A stretch of 64,000 nt of DNA. Origin: Burkholderiales bacterium (GTDB lineage Bacteria; Pseudomonadota; Gammaproteobacteria; Burkholderiales; Burkholderiaceae_F). Of this stretch, positions 7,790 to 15,690 are shown piece by piece. The notes below the pieces were generated by a model, which was not told the origin of the DNA, searched no databases, and saw nothing but the letters and a program-made list of their open reading frames with translations. The translations under genes and the position numbers were made by a program. The DNA is taken from NCBI GenBank assembly GCA_016716275.1, contig JADJWR010000003.1, positions 682,001 to 746,000 on the forward strand, read 5' to 3'. How positions within the stretch are numbered: the stretch's first letter is position 1; each line of letters begins with the position of its first letter.

Positions 7790-9502
7790 ATGTCGATGCA
7801 TCGTCGGGAGTTCATGCAACTGCTGGCGGTGGCGGCCGCCGCCGGCTTTCCGCTCGCCGCGCGCGAGGTCGAAGCGGCGCAGGCGTCCCGGATGTACGAG
7901 CTGCCGCGCTTCGGCAACGTGCACCTGCTGCACTTCACGGACTGCCACGCGCAGCTGCTGCCGGTCCATTTCCGCGAGCCGAGCGTCAACATCGGCGTCG
8001 GCGCGGCCACCGGCCGGCCGCCGCACCTGGTCGGCGAACACCTGCTGCGCCACTTCGGCATCGCGCCGAAGTCGATCGACAGCCACGCCTTCACCTTCCT
8101 CGACTTCGAGGCGGCGGCGCGCACCTACGGCAAGGTCGGCGGCTTTGCCCACCTGGCCACACTGGTCAAGCGCCTGAAGGCGGGCCGGCCCGGCGCGCTG
8201 CTGCTCGACGGCGGCGACACCTGGCAGGGCTCGGGCACGGCGCTGTGGACCAATGCGCAGGACATGGTCGATGCCTGCAAGCTGCTCGGTGTCGACATGA
8301 TGACCGCGCATTGGGAGATGACCTACGGCATGAAGCGGGTGCAGGAGATCGTCAGCCGCGACCTCAAGGGCGCGATCGACTTCATCGCGCAGAACGTGGT
8401 CACCACCGATTTCGGCGACCAGGTCTTTCCCGCCTACACGCTCCGCGAGGTCAACGGCGTGAAGGTCGCCGTGATCGGCCAGGCGTTCCCGTACACGCCG
8501 ATCGCCAACCCGCGCTACCTGATGGCCGACTGGAGCTTCGGCGTCAAGGACGACACGATGCAGAAGTGGGTCGACGAGGCCCGCGGCAAGGGCGCGCAGG
8601 TGGTGGTGGTGCTGTCGCACAACGGCATGGACGTCGACCTGAAGATGGCCGGCCGCGTGCGCGGCATCGACGCGATCCTGGGCGGGCACACGCACGACGG
8701 CGTGCCGGCGCCGACGGTGGTCGGCAACGCCGGCGGCCAGACGCTGGTCACCAACGCCGGCAGCAACGGCAAGTTCCTCGGTGTGCTCGACTTCGACGTG
8801 AAGAACGGCAAGGTCGCCGACTTCCGCTACAAGCTGCTGCCGGTGTTCGCCAACCTGCTGCCGGCGGACGCCGAGATGGCGGCCTACATCAAGCAGGTCC
8901 GCGCGCCGTACGAGGCGAAGCTCACCGAGAAGCTCGCCGTCACCGAAGGGCTGCTGTTCCGGCGCGGCAACTTCAACGGCAGCTTCGACCAGGTGATCTG
9001 CGACGCGCTGATCAGGGTCAAGGGCGCCGAGATCGCCTTCTCGCCGGGCTTCCGCTGGGGCACCTCGCTGCTGCCCGGGCAGGACATCCTGATGGAGCAC
9101 GTGCTCGACCAGACCGCGATCACCTACGGGGCGAGCACCGTCAACGAGATGTCCGGCGAGATGCTCAGGACCGTGCTCGAGGACGTCGCCGACAACCTGT
9201 TCAATCCCGACCCGTACCTGCAGCAGGGCGGCGACATGGTGCGCACCGGCGGCCTGTCGTACTCGATCGACCCGAACGCGACGATGGGCAAGCGAATCGG
9301 CGCGATGACCCTGAACGGCAAGCCGATCGAGCCGAACAGGATCTACAAGGTCGCCGGCTGGGCCTCGGTGCAGGAGGGCGCCACCGGCGAGCCGATCTGG
9401 GAGGTCGTCGCCCGCTACCTGCGCGACCAGAAGGTGCTCAAGGCGCCGAAGGTCAACCTGCCCGAGATCAAGGGCATGAAAGGCAATCCCGGCCTCGCCT
9501 AG
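7790..9502 (+). CDS. soxB: SoxB, periplasmic thiosulfohydrolase
   Basis: 570 aa, typical SoxB length. A Tat-like leader with HRREFMQLLAVAAAAGFPLA begins the protein. Metallophosphoesterase metal ligands are visible: TDCHAQL (Asp51, His53), LLDGGDTWQG (Asp143), VLSHNGMD and GGHTHDG. SoxB is a dimanganese hydrolase that releases sulfate from SoxY-bound thiosulfonate. It is related to 5'-nucleotidases, but the SoxB-specific flanking sequence and the operon context fix the assignment. GAGAGG precedes the ATG. Confidence 0.97.
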   Translation: MSMHRREFMQLLAVAAAAGFPLAAREVEAAQASRMYELPRFGNVHLLHFTDCHAQLLPVHFREPSVNIGVGAATGRPPHLVGEHLLRHFGIAPKSIDSHAFTFLDFEAAARTYGKVGGFAHLATLVKRLKAGRPGALLLDGGDTWQGSGTALWTNAQDMVDACKLLGVDMMTAHWEMTYGMKRVQEIVSRDLKGAIDFIAQNVVTTDFGDQVFPAYTLREVNGVKVAVIGQAFPYTPIANPRYLMADWSFGVKDDTMQKWVDEARGKGAQVVVVLSHNGMDVDLKMAGRVRGIDAILGGHTHDGVPAPTVVGNAGGQTLVTNAGSNGKFLGVLDFDVKNGKVADFRYKLLPVFANLLPADAEMAAYIKQVRAPYEAKLTEKLAVTEGLLFRRGNFNGSFDQVICDALIRVKGAEIAFSPGFRWGTSLLPGQDILMEHVLDQTAITYGASTVNEMSGEMLRTVLEDVADNLFNPDPYLQQGGDMVRTGGLSYSIDPNATMGKRIGAMTLNGKPIEPNRIYKVAGWASVQEGATGEPIWEVVARYLRDQKVLKAPKVNLPEIKGMKGNPGLA

Positions 9503-9510
9503 GAGTGGCG

Positions 9511-10014
9511 ATGGCAGGCACCGCCGGGCGTCGCGCGACGCTGGTGCGGCTGGCAATGCTGCCGCTGGCAGCCGTCCCGTTTGCCGCCCGGCCGCAGCAC
9601 GCGCACGAAGCGGTAGAACTGCCGCGCATCGACGACCTGCGCAGCATCGCCGCGCAGATGCGCCGCGAGCGCGTGCCGCTGCTGCTTTTCTTCAGCACCG
9701 CCGGCTGCCCGTTCTGCCTCGAGGTGCGGCGCAACCACCTGGCGCCGCGGCTGAAGGACGACGCCGGCGGATTGCTGATCCGCGAGTTAGAGATCGCCAG
9801 CCGGCGCAGCTTCGTCGCCCTCGACGGCGGCACGCAGACCGAAGCCGAACTCGCCGCCCGCTTCGGCGTCCGCCGGGTGCCGGTGGTGCAACTGGTCGAT
9901 GCGAAGCTGGCGCCGCTCGGCAAGCCGCTGGTCGGCATCGACGCCTCCGGTTTCTACGACAGCTACCTGACGGCGGCGATCGAGGAGGCGCAGCGGGCGG
10001 TGCGGGGGCAGTAG
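9511..10014 (+). CDS. SoxW-like thioredoxin-fold protein
   Basis: 167 aa, beginning 8 nt after soxB with GGAG before the ATG. It has an N-terminal hydrophobic leader (LVRLAMLPLAAVPFAA) and active site STAGCPFCLEV (Cys66, Cys69), then FGVRRVPVVQLVD with the cis-Pro loop. This matches the DsbC/SoxW-like thioredoxin-fold group more than the TlpA group. It is the last gene of the sox run; the tRNA-Ser region follows. It probably acts on disulfides of Sox proteins. Confidence 0.85.
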   Translation: MAGTAGRRATLVRLAMLPLAAVPFAARPQHAHEAVELPRIDDLRSIAAQMRRERVPLLLFFSTAGCPFCLEVRRNHLAPRLKDDAGGLLIRELEIASRRSFVALDGGTQTEAELAARFGVRRVPVVQLVDAKLAPLGKPLVGIDASGFYDSYLTAAIEEAQRAVRGQ

Positions 10015-10065
10015 GCCGGCAGCGCCGAAGGGTTGAGCGGGAGCAGCGTTTATGCTCGCGGCGCG

Positions 10066-10177
10066 GGAAGCGTGGCCGAGTTGGTTTAAGGCACCGGTCT
10101 TGACCACATGCGCAGCATGTGGCGGCGCAGACTAATGCGCGCGCAGCGCGCGTTACGTCGAAGCCAAAACCGGCAAG
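10066..10177 (+). pseudogene. interrupted, 3'-truncated copy of tRNA-Ser
   Basis: From 10066 the sequence repeats the first half of the intact tRNA-Ser (10198 on), with one extra T in the D-arm (GAGTTGG instead of GAGTGG). At 10103, inside the anticodon loop, it is interrupted by about 62 nt; from 10166 it resumes with AAAACCGGCAAG, the 3' anticodon strand, then stops. The variable arm, T-arm and acceptor end are missing. The 16 nt upstream of the tRNA are duplicated too (10050 and 10182). It cannot make a normal tRNA. Confidence 0.75.
10104..10165. repeat. double-hairpin REP-like insert in the tRNA-Ser copy
   Basis: Two palindromes, each closing on GCA, fill this stretch: CCACATGC-GCA-GCATGTGG (10104-10122) and TAATGCGCGC-GCA-GCGCGCGTTA (about 10133-10155, one G-T pair). 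A pair of similar hairpins resembles a REP doublet moved by a RAYT-type transposase. No transposase lies nearby. The boundary is ambiguous by one A. Confidence 0.6.
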
Positions 10178-10197
10178 CTGGTTATGCTCGCGGCGCG

Positions 10198-10285
10198 GGA
10201 AGCGTGGCCGAGTGGTTTAAGGCACCGGTCTTGAAAACCGGCAAGGGGCAACCCTTCGTGAGTTCGAATCTCACCGCTTCCGCCA
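10198..10285 (+). tRNA. tRNA-Ser (anticodon UGA)
   Basis: An 88-nt tRNA with acceptor strands GGAAGCG and CGCTTCC, encoded CCA end (10283-10285), D-arm GGCCGAGTGGTTTAAGGC, anticodon stem CCGGT/ACCGG around CTTGAAA (anticodon TGA), a long class II variable arm AAGGGGCAACCCTTC and T-loop GTTCGAATC. It reads UCA/UCG-type serine codons. It lies 183 nt after the last sox gene and just downstream of its own broken copy. Confidence 0.97.
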
Positions 10286-10320
10286 GGTTCCCAGTCGACC
10301 CGAGCCTCTTTCCACTGCAA

Positions 10321-10350
10321 AAAACGAAAAAGCCCCGCCGAAGCGGGGCC
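10321..10350 (-). terminator. rho-independent terminator for minus-strand transcripts
   Basis: The stem GCCCCGC/GCGGGGC around CGAA (10332-10349) has an A-rich run on its left (10321-10331), which is a U-tract when read on the minus strand. It therefore ends transcription from the right, most likely the small ORF at 10394-10582 and perhaps the wzz-like gene. On plus it lacks a U-tract. Confidence 0.75.
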
Positions 10351-10393
10351 TTGGGCAAGCGCTGCCGATAGCAACTTGCGCCGAAGTCGTGTC

Positions 10394-10582
10394 TCAATCG
10401 AAAGCGTCGCGTTTGTCCTGCTCGGGCGGCAGCAGTCGTCGCGCGTGCAGGCTGAGATAGGCCAGCGGGTTTGCTTTCTTCGGTGCCGGCGCAGGCGGGC
10501 GGATGTTGCCGAAGCGGGACATCGCCTCTGCCCAGGCCGCGCTGTCCGCTGTGCCGACTTCGATGCCGTCCGGTTTGCCCAC
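10394..10582 (-). CDS. small protein of unknown function (62 aa)
   Basis: GTG at 10582 is preceded by GGGAGA with a 6-nt spacer on the minus strand, and the frame ends at 10394 about 45 nt before a good terminator. The protein starts VGKPDGIEVGTADS and ends PPEQDKRDAFD; it is polar with no clear membrane segment or known motif. A shorter ATG start inside (AMSRFGNI) is possible. It lies downstream of the Wzz-recombinase gene on the same strand. No function is proposed. Support comes from the ribosome site and terminator, not from homology. Confidence 0.45.
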   Translation of the reverse strand: MGKPDGIEVGTADSAAWAEAMSRFGNIRPPAPAPKKANPLAYLSLHARRLLPPEQDKRDAFD

Positions 10583-10735
10583 GATCTGTCTCCCGTCCGA
10601 TCTGGTCTCGCGCCACCAGCCATGCGAGGGCTGCTTACGCAGGCCTGTTGCAAGGCACGTGCCAGATCCGCGGGTTTCCCTTTCTTTCCAGCAGCTTGCC
10701 GATCGGACGGGGCAAGCCGGGAGCCAGCCCGGGCG

Positions 10736-10762
10736 CCGACTGTAAGAATTCTCGACAGTCGG
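10736..10762. repeat. perfect 8-bp inverted repeat in intergenic DNA
   Basis: CCGACTGT and ACAGTCGG flank an 11-nt AT-richer loop containing GAATTC. It lies in the 248-nt gap between the small ORF and the end of the wzz-like gene. It could be a weak hairpin at the 3' end of the wzz-like transcript or an operator for the small ORF. No U-tract follows. I see nothing else in this gap. Confidence 0.4.
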
Positions 10763-10830
10763 ACCGGGTGCCGGTCGGGCGACCCGGTGAAGGCAGCCGC
10801 TTCGCGGGTGTCCGAAAGCGAACGCCCTGT

Positions 10831-12849
10831 TCAGGCCGCGCCCGCCGCTTCCAGCGCCGGAAACACCCACTGCACCGACGCGCCGTCCAGCCGCGCGCCC
10901 GGCGGCGCGAGCTGGCTGTAGGCGGACAGCAGGTCGGCCTCCAGCGGACCGACGACACGCGTGATGTCGGCAAACCGCGCGCCCTGCCGCGCCAGGAAGG
11001 CGAGGTAGGTATGGCGCAGCGCCTCCGGGCTGACTTCGTGCGCCTGCTCGATACCGGCGTCGTGCGCAGCGACCAGCAGTTTCGCCGCCAGCGCCTCGGC
11101 GGCCATCGGCGCGCCGTCGGCGTTGCCCAGCAGCGGCGAATCCGGGTCGGCCGGGCGCTCGCCGAGCAGCCGCAATGCGGCGGACGGCGGCCTCACCTGC
11201 CGCGGCGGCGAACCGGCGACATGGAGCACCGCGGCCTCGGTGTCGACATCGCGCCAGCACAGCGCCAGCGCTTCGCCGATCGACAGGCCGGACAGCAGCA
11301 GCGCCGCGGCGCAGCGCACATCGGCATCGGCACCGCGCAGCAGCGCCGTTGCCTCGTCGGCGGTCAGCTCGCGCGGCAACATCAGCGGCGCGCCCAGGCG
11401 CAGACGGTCGTCGAGCGCCAGCTGCCGGTCAGCCGCCGACTGCGCCAGCTCGGGCAGCGACTGCCCCGGCAGCAGCGTTCCCGCCAACACCGGCTGCGTC
11501 ACCAGCACCGACGGCCGCGGCGCCGGGCGATTGAACAGTTCGACCAGCCACATCGCGCCCAGCCCGAGCAGCAGCGCGCCGGCGAGCACCAGCGCGGCGT
11601 CGCGCCAGTAGTGCGGCTGCCAGGGTTCCTTCGGAATCACCGCCTGCTCGAGGATCTGCACCGAAGGCATCCGCGAACGCTCGGTCGCGCCGAGGCGGGC
11701 CTGCCGCTGCATCGCCTCCTGGGCGGCCTTCTCCAGATGCGCCAGTTCCTCCTGCAGCGACTTGTACTGCGAGAAGCGGGCGGCGAAGGCGCCGACCTGC
11801 TGCTTGCTGGCGGCGATCTGCTGCTGCAGCCGGCGCGCCGACTCGGTTGCCGCCGCCAGTTCCTGCTCGGCCTCGTCGAGCGCGCTGCTGGCGCCGACGG
11901 CGCGCTGCGATCTGATCTGCTCTTCCAGTTCGGCCAGCCGCGCGCGAAGGGCGCGCGCCTGCGGGTCCATCTCGAGGTAGTCGGGCGTGAAGCGGCGGCT
12001 CATCTCGCGCAGTTCCTCGCGGATCTGCGAGGCACGCGCCTCCTGCGCGGCGAGCGTCGGGTTGTCCTTGGCGCGCACCACGCCCTTGCCGCTGGCCGCA
12101 GCCGCGCGCAGCGACTCGACCCTGCCCTCGGCTTCGGTCAGGCGCTTGTTGGCGTCCTTCTGCGCCGCAGCGAGTCCCTGCATCTCCGCCAGGACGCTGT
12201 TCTCCTCGCGCTCCGGCGAGACGATGCTGTGCCGCACGCGGAAGTCCTCGACCGCCTTGCGCTTGGCGGCGACCGCAGCCTCCAGCTTGGTCACTTCGTC
12301 GTCGGTGTTGGCGGCCGCCGCGCGGGTCACTGCCAGGTACGTCTGCGCAACGTGCTCGCGATAGACCTCGCTGATGCCGACCAGCAGCGCAGCCGGCAGT
12401 TCCGGCTCGCCGCCGACCGCGGCCAGTTCGACCACCTGCGTGCCCTCGACCGCGTTGACCGTCAGCGCCGACTGCAGGCCGAGGATCGGGTCCAGCCCGA
12501 GCCTGCCCAGCTCGTGGCCGGCGCGGCGCAGCTGCTCGGCGACCCGCTCGATGATCGGCCGGCTGGTCAGCGTCTGCACTTCGGTGAGGAACGCCTGCTT
12601 GGCATCGACCGGGCCAGTCTCGAGCCGCAGCGTCGGCGTCGTCACGCTCGACGGCAGCGACACGCTCGGCGGCGTGATCTGCAGCCGCGCCGTGGCGCGG
12701 TACTCGGCCGGCCGCAGGAAGTCCCAGGTCAGGCCGACGGCCGCTGCGACCAGAAAGACGCCGAGGAAGACGCGCAGTCGCCGGCGATTGGCGCGTCGGG
12801 TCTCGTCGCCGTAGGCTGGCCCAAGCTCGGCCGGATCGATCTCGCGCAT
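10831..12849 (-). CDS. Wzz/GumC-type chain-length protein fused to a degenerate tyrosine-recombinase domain
   Basis: 672 aa. Residues 1-442 form a polysaccharide co-polymerase: first membrane helix at about 27-43 (VFLGVFLVAAAVGLTWDF), a Wzz-type periplasmic part, a long coiled coil (about 200-400) and a second helix at about 417-437. The cytoplasmic tail, about 493-648, follows the order of a tyrosine-recombinase catalytic domain: RELTADEATALL, GLSIGEALALCWRDVD, SPEALRHTYLAFLARQG, VVGP, AYSQL. Key residues are altered: the first Arg of GLRxxE is Ser523, the His of HxxR is Glu, LGH has become VGP; Arg612 and Tyr644 remain. Recombinase activity is thus unlikely. No other exopolysaccharide gene is nearby. 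The start at 12849 has a weak GGAAAA site. Confidence 0.8.
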   Translation of the reverse strand: MREIDPAELGPAYGDETRRANRRRLRVFLGVFLVAAAVGLTWDFLRPAEYRATARLQITPPSVSLPSSVTTPTLRLETGPVDAKQAFLTEVQTLTSRPIIERVAEQLRRAGHELGRLGLDPILGLQSALTVNAVEGTQVVELAAVGGEPELPAALLVGISEVYREHVAQTYLAVTRAAAANTDDEVTKLEAAVAAKRKAVEDFRVRHSIVSPEREENSVLAEMQGLAAAQKDANKRLTEAEGRVESLRAAAASGKGVVRAKDNPTLAAQEARASQIREELREMSRRFTPDYLEMDPQARALRARLAELEEQIRSQRAVGASSALDEAEQELAAATESARRLQQQIAASKQQVGAFAARFSQYKSLQEELAHLEKAAQEAMQRQARLGATERSRMPSVQILEQAVIPKEPWQPHYWRDAALVLAGALLLGLGAMWLVELFNRPAPRPSVLVTQPVLAGTLLPGQSLPELAQSAADRQLALDDRLRLGAPLMLPRELTADEATALLRGADADVRCAAALLLSGLSIGEALALCWRDVDTEAAVLHVAGSPPRQVRPPSAALRLLGERPADPDSPLLGNADGAPMAAEALAAKLLVAAHDAGIEQAHEVSPEALRHTYLAFLARQGARFADITRVVGPLEADLLSAYSQLAPPGARLDGASVQWVFPALEAAGAA

Positions 12850-13072
12850 GTTTTCCGACGGATCAGTGGCAGCGTGAAGGTGGCGAGGCTTCCGAGGCAG
12901 CGAAGCGGTGGCGGCGCGCCGGACACCGCTTCGCCCGACAGGACTTGCAAGGCCGATCGATCCTAGCATCGGCCCCGCGTGCAGGCCGGGCTGCGCAACC
13001 GGGTGCGACAATCGGCGCGCTCCGCCGGCTTGCCGGCCCGCGCCGGCCGAGCGGGCGCACAGAACAACGACG

Positions 13073-14620
13073 ATGGCCTCACCCACACCGGCTCAACGCC
13101 TCGCCGCAGGCGACAGCGACGGTGGGCGACCGACGAGCGCGACGCCGCGGCTCGCGCTGCGCGCGATCAGCAAGCGCTACCCGGGCGTCACCGCCAACGA
13201 CGGCGTGTCGCTCGAGGTCGCTGCCGGCGAGATCCACGCCATCCTCGGCGAGAACGGCGCAGGCAAGAGCACGCTGGTGAAGATCATCGCCGGCGCGGTG
13301 GCGCCAGATGCCGGCACGATCGAGTTCGACGGCCGGCCGGTGGTCGGTGCAGATCCGGCGGCCGCGCGCGCGCTCGGCGTGGCGATGGTCTACCAGCACT
13401 TCTCGCTGTTCGACAGCCTGACGGTGGCCGAGAACGTCGCGCTCGGCCTCGACCGGCGGCTGGCCCGCGGCGCGCTGGTGCAGGCGATCCGCGACGCCGG
13501 CGAACGCTACGGCCTGCGAATCGACCCGGCGGCGCACGTGCACGACCTGTCGATGGGCGAGCGGCAGCGGGTCGAGATCCTGCGGGCGCTGCTGGCGCAG
13601 CCAAAGCTGCTGATCCTCGACGAGCCGACGTCCGTCCTGACGCCGCAGGCGACCGAGTTGCTGTTCGCCACGCTGCGCCAGCTGGCAGGCGAGGGCGTCA
13701 GCGTGCTCATCATCAGCCACAAGCTCGACGAGATCCGCCGGCTGGCCAGCCGCTGCACGGTGATGCGGGCGGGCCGGGTGGTCGCGGTGGTCGACCCGCG
13801 CGTCGAGTCGGAGCACGCGCTGGCGCGGCTGATGATCGGCGGCCAGCCGCCGCAGATCGCCGCGCACGACACCGTGCCGGGGCAAGCACGGCTGGTGGTC
13901 GACGGGCTGCGGCTGGCCGACGACGGCGAGCCGCTGTCCTTCGAGGTGCGCGCCGGCGAGATCGTCGGCATCGCCGGCATCTCGGGCAACGGCCAGAACG
14001 CGCTGATGGCGCTGCTCGCCGGCGAGCGGCCGGCAGGCGCCGGGTCGATCCGCCTCGACGGGCGGTCGATCGGCGCGCTGGGGCCGCAGCGGCGGCGCTC
14101 GCTCGGGCTGCGCTACGTGCCGGAGGAACGGATCGGCCACGGCGCGGTGCCGGAGCTGTCGCTGGCCGACAACGTGCTGCTCACGATCGACCGGCTGCGG
14201 CGACATGGCTTCGTCAGGCCTGCCGCCGCCGGCGAGTACGCCGGCGAGGTGGTGCAGCGCTTCGACGTGCGCTGCGCCGGCGTGCAGGCGCGCGCCGCCT
14301 CGCTGTCTGGCGGCAACCTGCAGAAGTACCTGGTCGGCCGCGAGGTGCTGGCCGAGCCGACCGTGCTGCTGGTCAACCAGCCGACCTGGGGGGTCGACGT
14401 CGGCGCGGCGGCGGCGATCCGCAACGCGCTGATCGCCCTGCGCGCGCGCGGCTGCGCGATCCTGGTCGTCTCCGAGGAGGTCGACGAGCTGTTCGAACTG
14501 GCCGACCGCCTGATGGTGATGGCCGGCGGCCGACTGTCGCCGGCAGTGGCGGCGCACCGGTTGCCGACCGACGAACTGGGCCGCTGGATGGCCGGCCGCT
14601 GGCCGCAGGGCGCGCGGTGA
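13073..14620 (+). CDS. ABC importer ATPase, BMP/nucleoside type (two ATPase domains)
   Basis: 515 aa holding two fused ATPase domains, as in NupA/YufO or sugar RbsA. The first is complete: Walker A GENGAGKST (Lys65), signature LSMGERQRVEIL and Walker B LLILDEPT. The second has a degenerate P-loop (GISGNGQNALM) but a good signature LSGGNLQKYLVGRE, usual for this family. It powers import by the two permeases that follow (4-nt GTGA overlap with the first). With the BMP-type binding protein and guanine deaminase downstream, the cargo is most likely a nucleoside or purine. Confidence 0.92.
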   Translation: MASPTPAQRLAAGDSDGGRPTSATPRLALRAISKRYPGVTANDGVSLEVAAGEIHAILGENGAGKSTLVKIIAGAVAPDAGTIEFDGRPVVGADPAAARALGVAMVYQHFSLFDSLTVAENVALGLDRRLARGALVQAIRDAGERYGLRIDPAAHVHDLSMGERQRVEILRALLAQPKLLILDEPTSVLTPQATELLFATLRQLAGEGVSVLIISHKLDEIRRLASRCTVMRAGRVVAVVDPRVESEHALARLMIGGQPPQIAAHDTVPGQARLVVDGLRLADDGEPLSFEVRAGEIVGIAGISGNGQNALMALLAGERPAGAGSIRLDGRSIGALGPQRRRSLGLRYVPEERIGHGAVPELSLADNVLLTIDRLRRHGFVRPAAAGEYAGEVVQRFDVRCAGVQARAASLSGGNLQKYLVGREVLAEPTVLLVNQPTWGVDVGAAAAIRNALIALRARGCAILVVSEEVDELFELADRLMVMAGGRLSPAVAAHRLPTDELGRWMAGRWPQGAR

Positions 14621-15690
14621 GCCGGCTGCCGACGCCGCTGCTGGTGCCGCGCGGCGCGCCGTCGCGCCTGTGGACCTGGGCCTCGCCGCTGCTGGCGCTG
14701 CTCGCGACGATCGCCTGCGGCATGCTGCTGTTCGGCCTGCTCGACAGATCGCCGTGGCAGGCGGTCAGCATGTTCTTCGTCGAGCCGCTGTCGAGCAAGC
14801 GCGCCGTCGCCGAGGTGCTGCTGAAGGCCACACCGCTGGCGCTGTGCGCGATCGGCCTGGCGCTGTGCTTCCGGGCCAACGTCTGGAACATCGGCGCCGA
14901 GGGGCAGTTGATCGCCGGCAGCATCGCCGGCGCGGCAGTGGCGCTGGCTGCCGGCGGCAGTGGCTGGATCGCCGCGGCGGCGATCGTCGCCGCGGCGGCC
15001 GGCGGCATGGCCTGGGCGTCGATCACCGCCTGGCTGCGCGACCGCTTCAACGCCAACGAGATTCTGGTCAGCCTGATGCTGGTCTACGTCGCGCAGTTGC
15101 TGCTTTCGTACGTGGTGCACGGGCCGCTGAAGGATCCGGCCGGCTTCGGCTTTCCGCAAAGCCCGATGTTCGACCGCGCGGCGCGCCTGCCGCTGCTGCT
15201 CGAAGGCACCCGGCTGCACGTCGGCTTCCTGCTGGCGCTGGCCGCGGCGGCTGCCGCCTGGCTGCTGCTGGCGCGCAGCGTGATCGGCCTGCAGTTGCGC
15301 GTCGCCGGCCTGGCGCCGCGCGCGGCGCGTTACGCAGGCTTCTCGTCGCGGCGCGTGCTGTGGACGACGCTTCTCGTCTCCGGCGCGCTGGCCGGGATTG
15401 CCGGCGGCGCCGAGGTCGCCGGGCCGATGGGGCAGCTGACGCCGTCGGTGTCGCCGGGCTACGGCTTCGCCGCGATCATCGTCGCCTTCGTCGGCCGGCT
15501 GCATCCGGTCGGCGTGGTCGCCGCGTCGATCCTGATGGCGCTGTTCTACATCGGCGGCGAGCTGGCGCAATCACGGCTGGGACTGCCGTCGTCGCTGACC
15601 GGCGTCTACCAGGGGCTGCTGCTGCTGTTCCTGCTCGGCGCCGACACGCTGATCGTCAACCGCCTGCGCCTGCGCGCGGCGGCCGCCTGA
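14617..15690 (+). CDS. ABC importer permease 1 (nucleoside/BMP type)
   Basis: 357 aa, GTG start overlapping the ATPase stop. About eight to ten membrane helices; the family core NIGAEGQLIAGSIAGAAVAL and the coupling stretch NANEILVSLMLVYVAQLLL are clear. It matches the longer of the two permeases in NupBC-type importers. It overlaps the next permease by one base (TGATG), so all are translated together. Confidence 0.92.
   Translation: MSRLPTPLLVPRGAPSRLWTWASPLLALLATIACGMLLFGLLDRSPWQAVSMFFVEPLSSKRAVAEVLLKATPLALCAIGLALCFRANVWNIGAEGQLIAGSIAGAAVALAAGGSGWIAAAAIVAAAAGGMAWASITAWLRDRFNANEILVSLMLVYVAQLLLSYVVHGPLKDPAGFGFPQSPMFDRAARLPLLLEGTRLHVGFLLALAAAAAAWLLLARSVIGLQLRVAGLAPRAARYAGFSSRRVLWTTLLVSGALAGIAGGAEVAGPMGQLTPSVSPGYGFAAIIVAFVGRLHPVGVVAASILMALFYIGGELAQSRLGLPSSLTGVYQGLLLLFLLGADTLIVNRLRLRAAAA

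Noticed and set aside
10066..10177. First tRNA-Ser copy as an intron-containing functional tRNA
   Set aside because: The 3' half (variable arm, T-arm, acceptor strand, CCA) is missing and the insert is too short for a self-splicing intron.
10831..11373. Recombinase-like tail as a sign of an integrated mobile element at tRNA-Ser
   Set aside because: The domain is fused in frame to a Wzz protein and lacks key catalytic residues; no attachment-site duplication of the tRNA 3' end, phage or plasmid genes were seen.
13079..14557. 492-codon open frame on minus
   Set aside because: Antisense to the ABC ATPase with its complete Walker and signature motifs.
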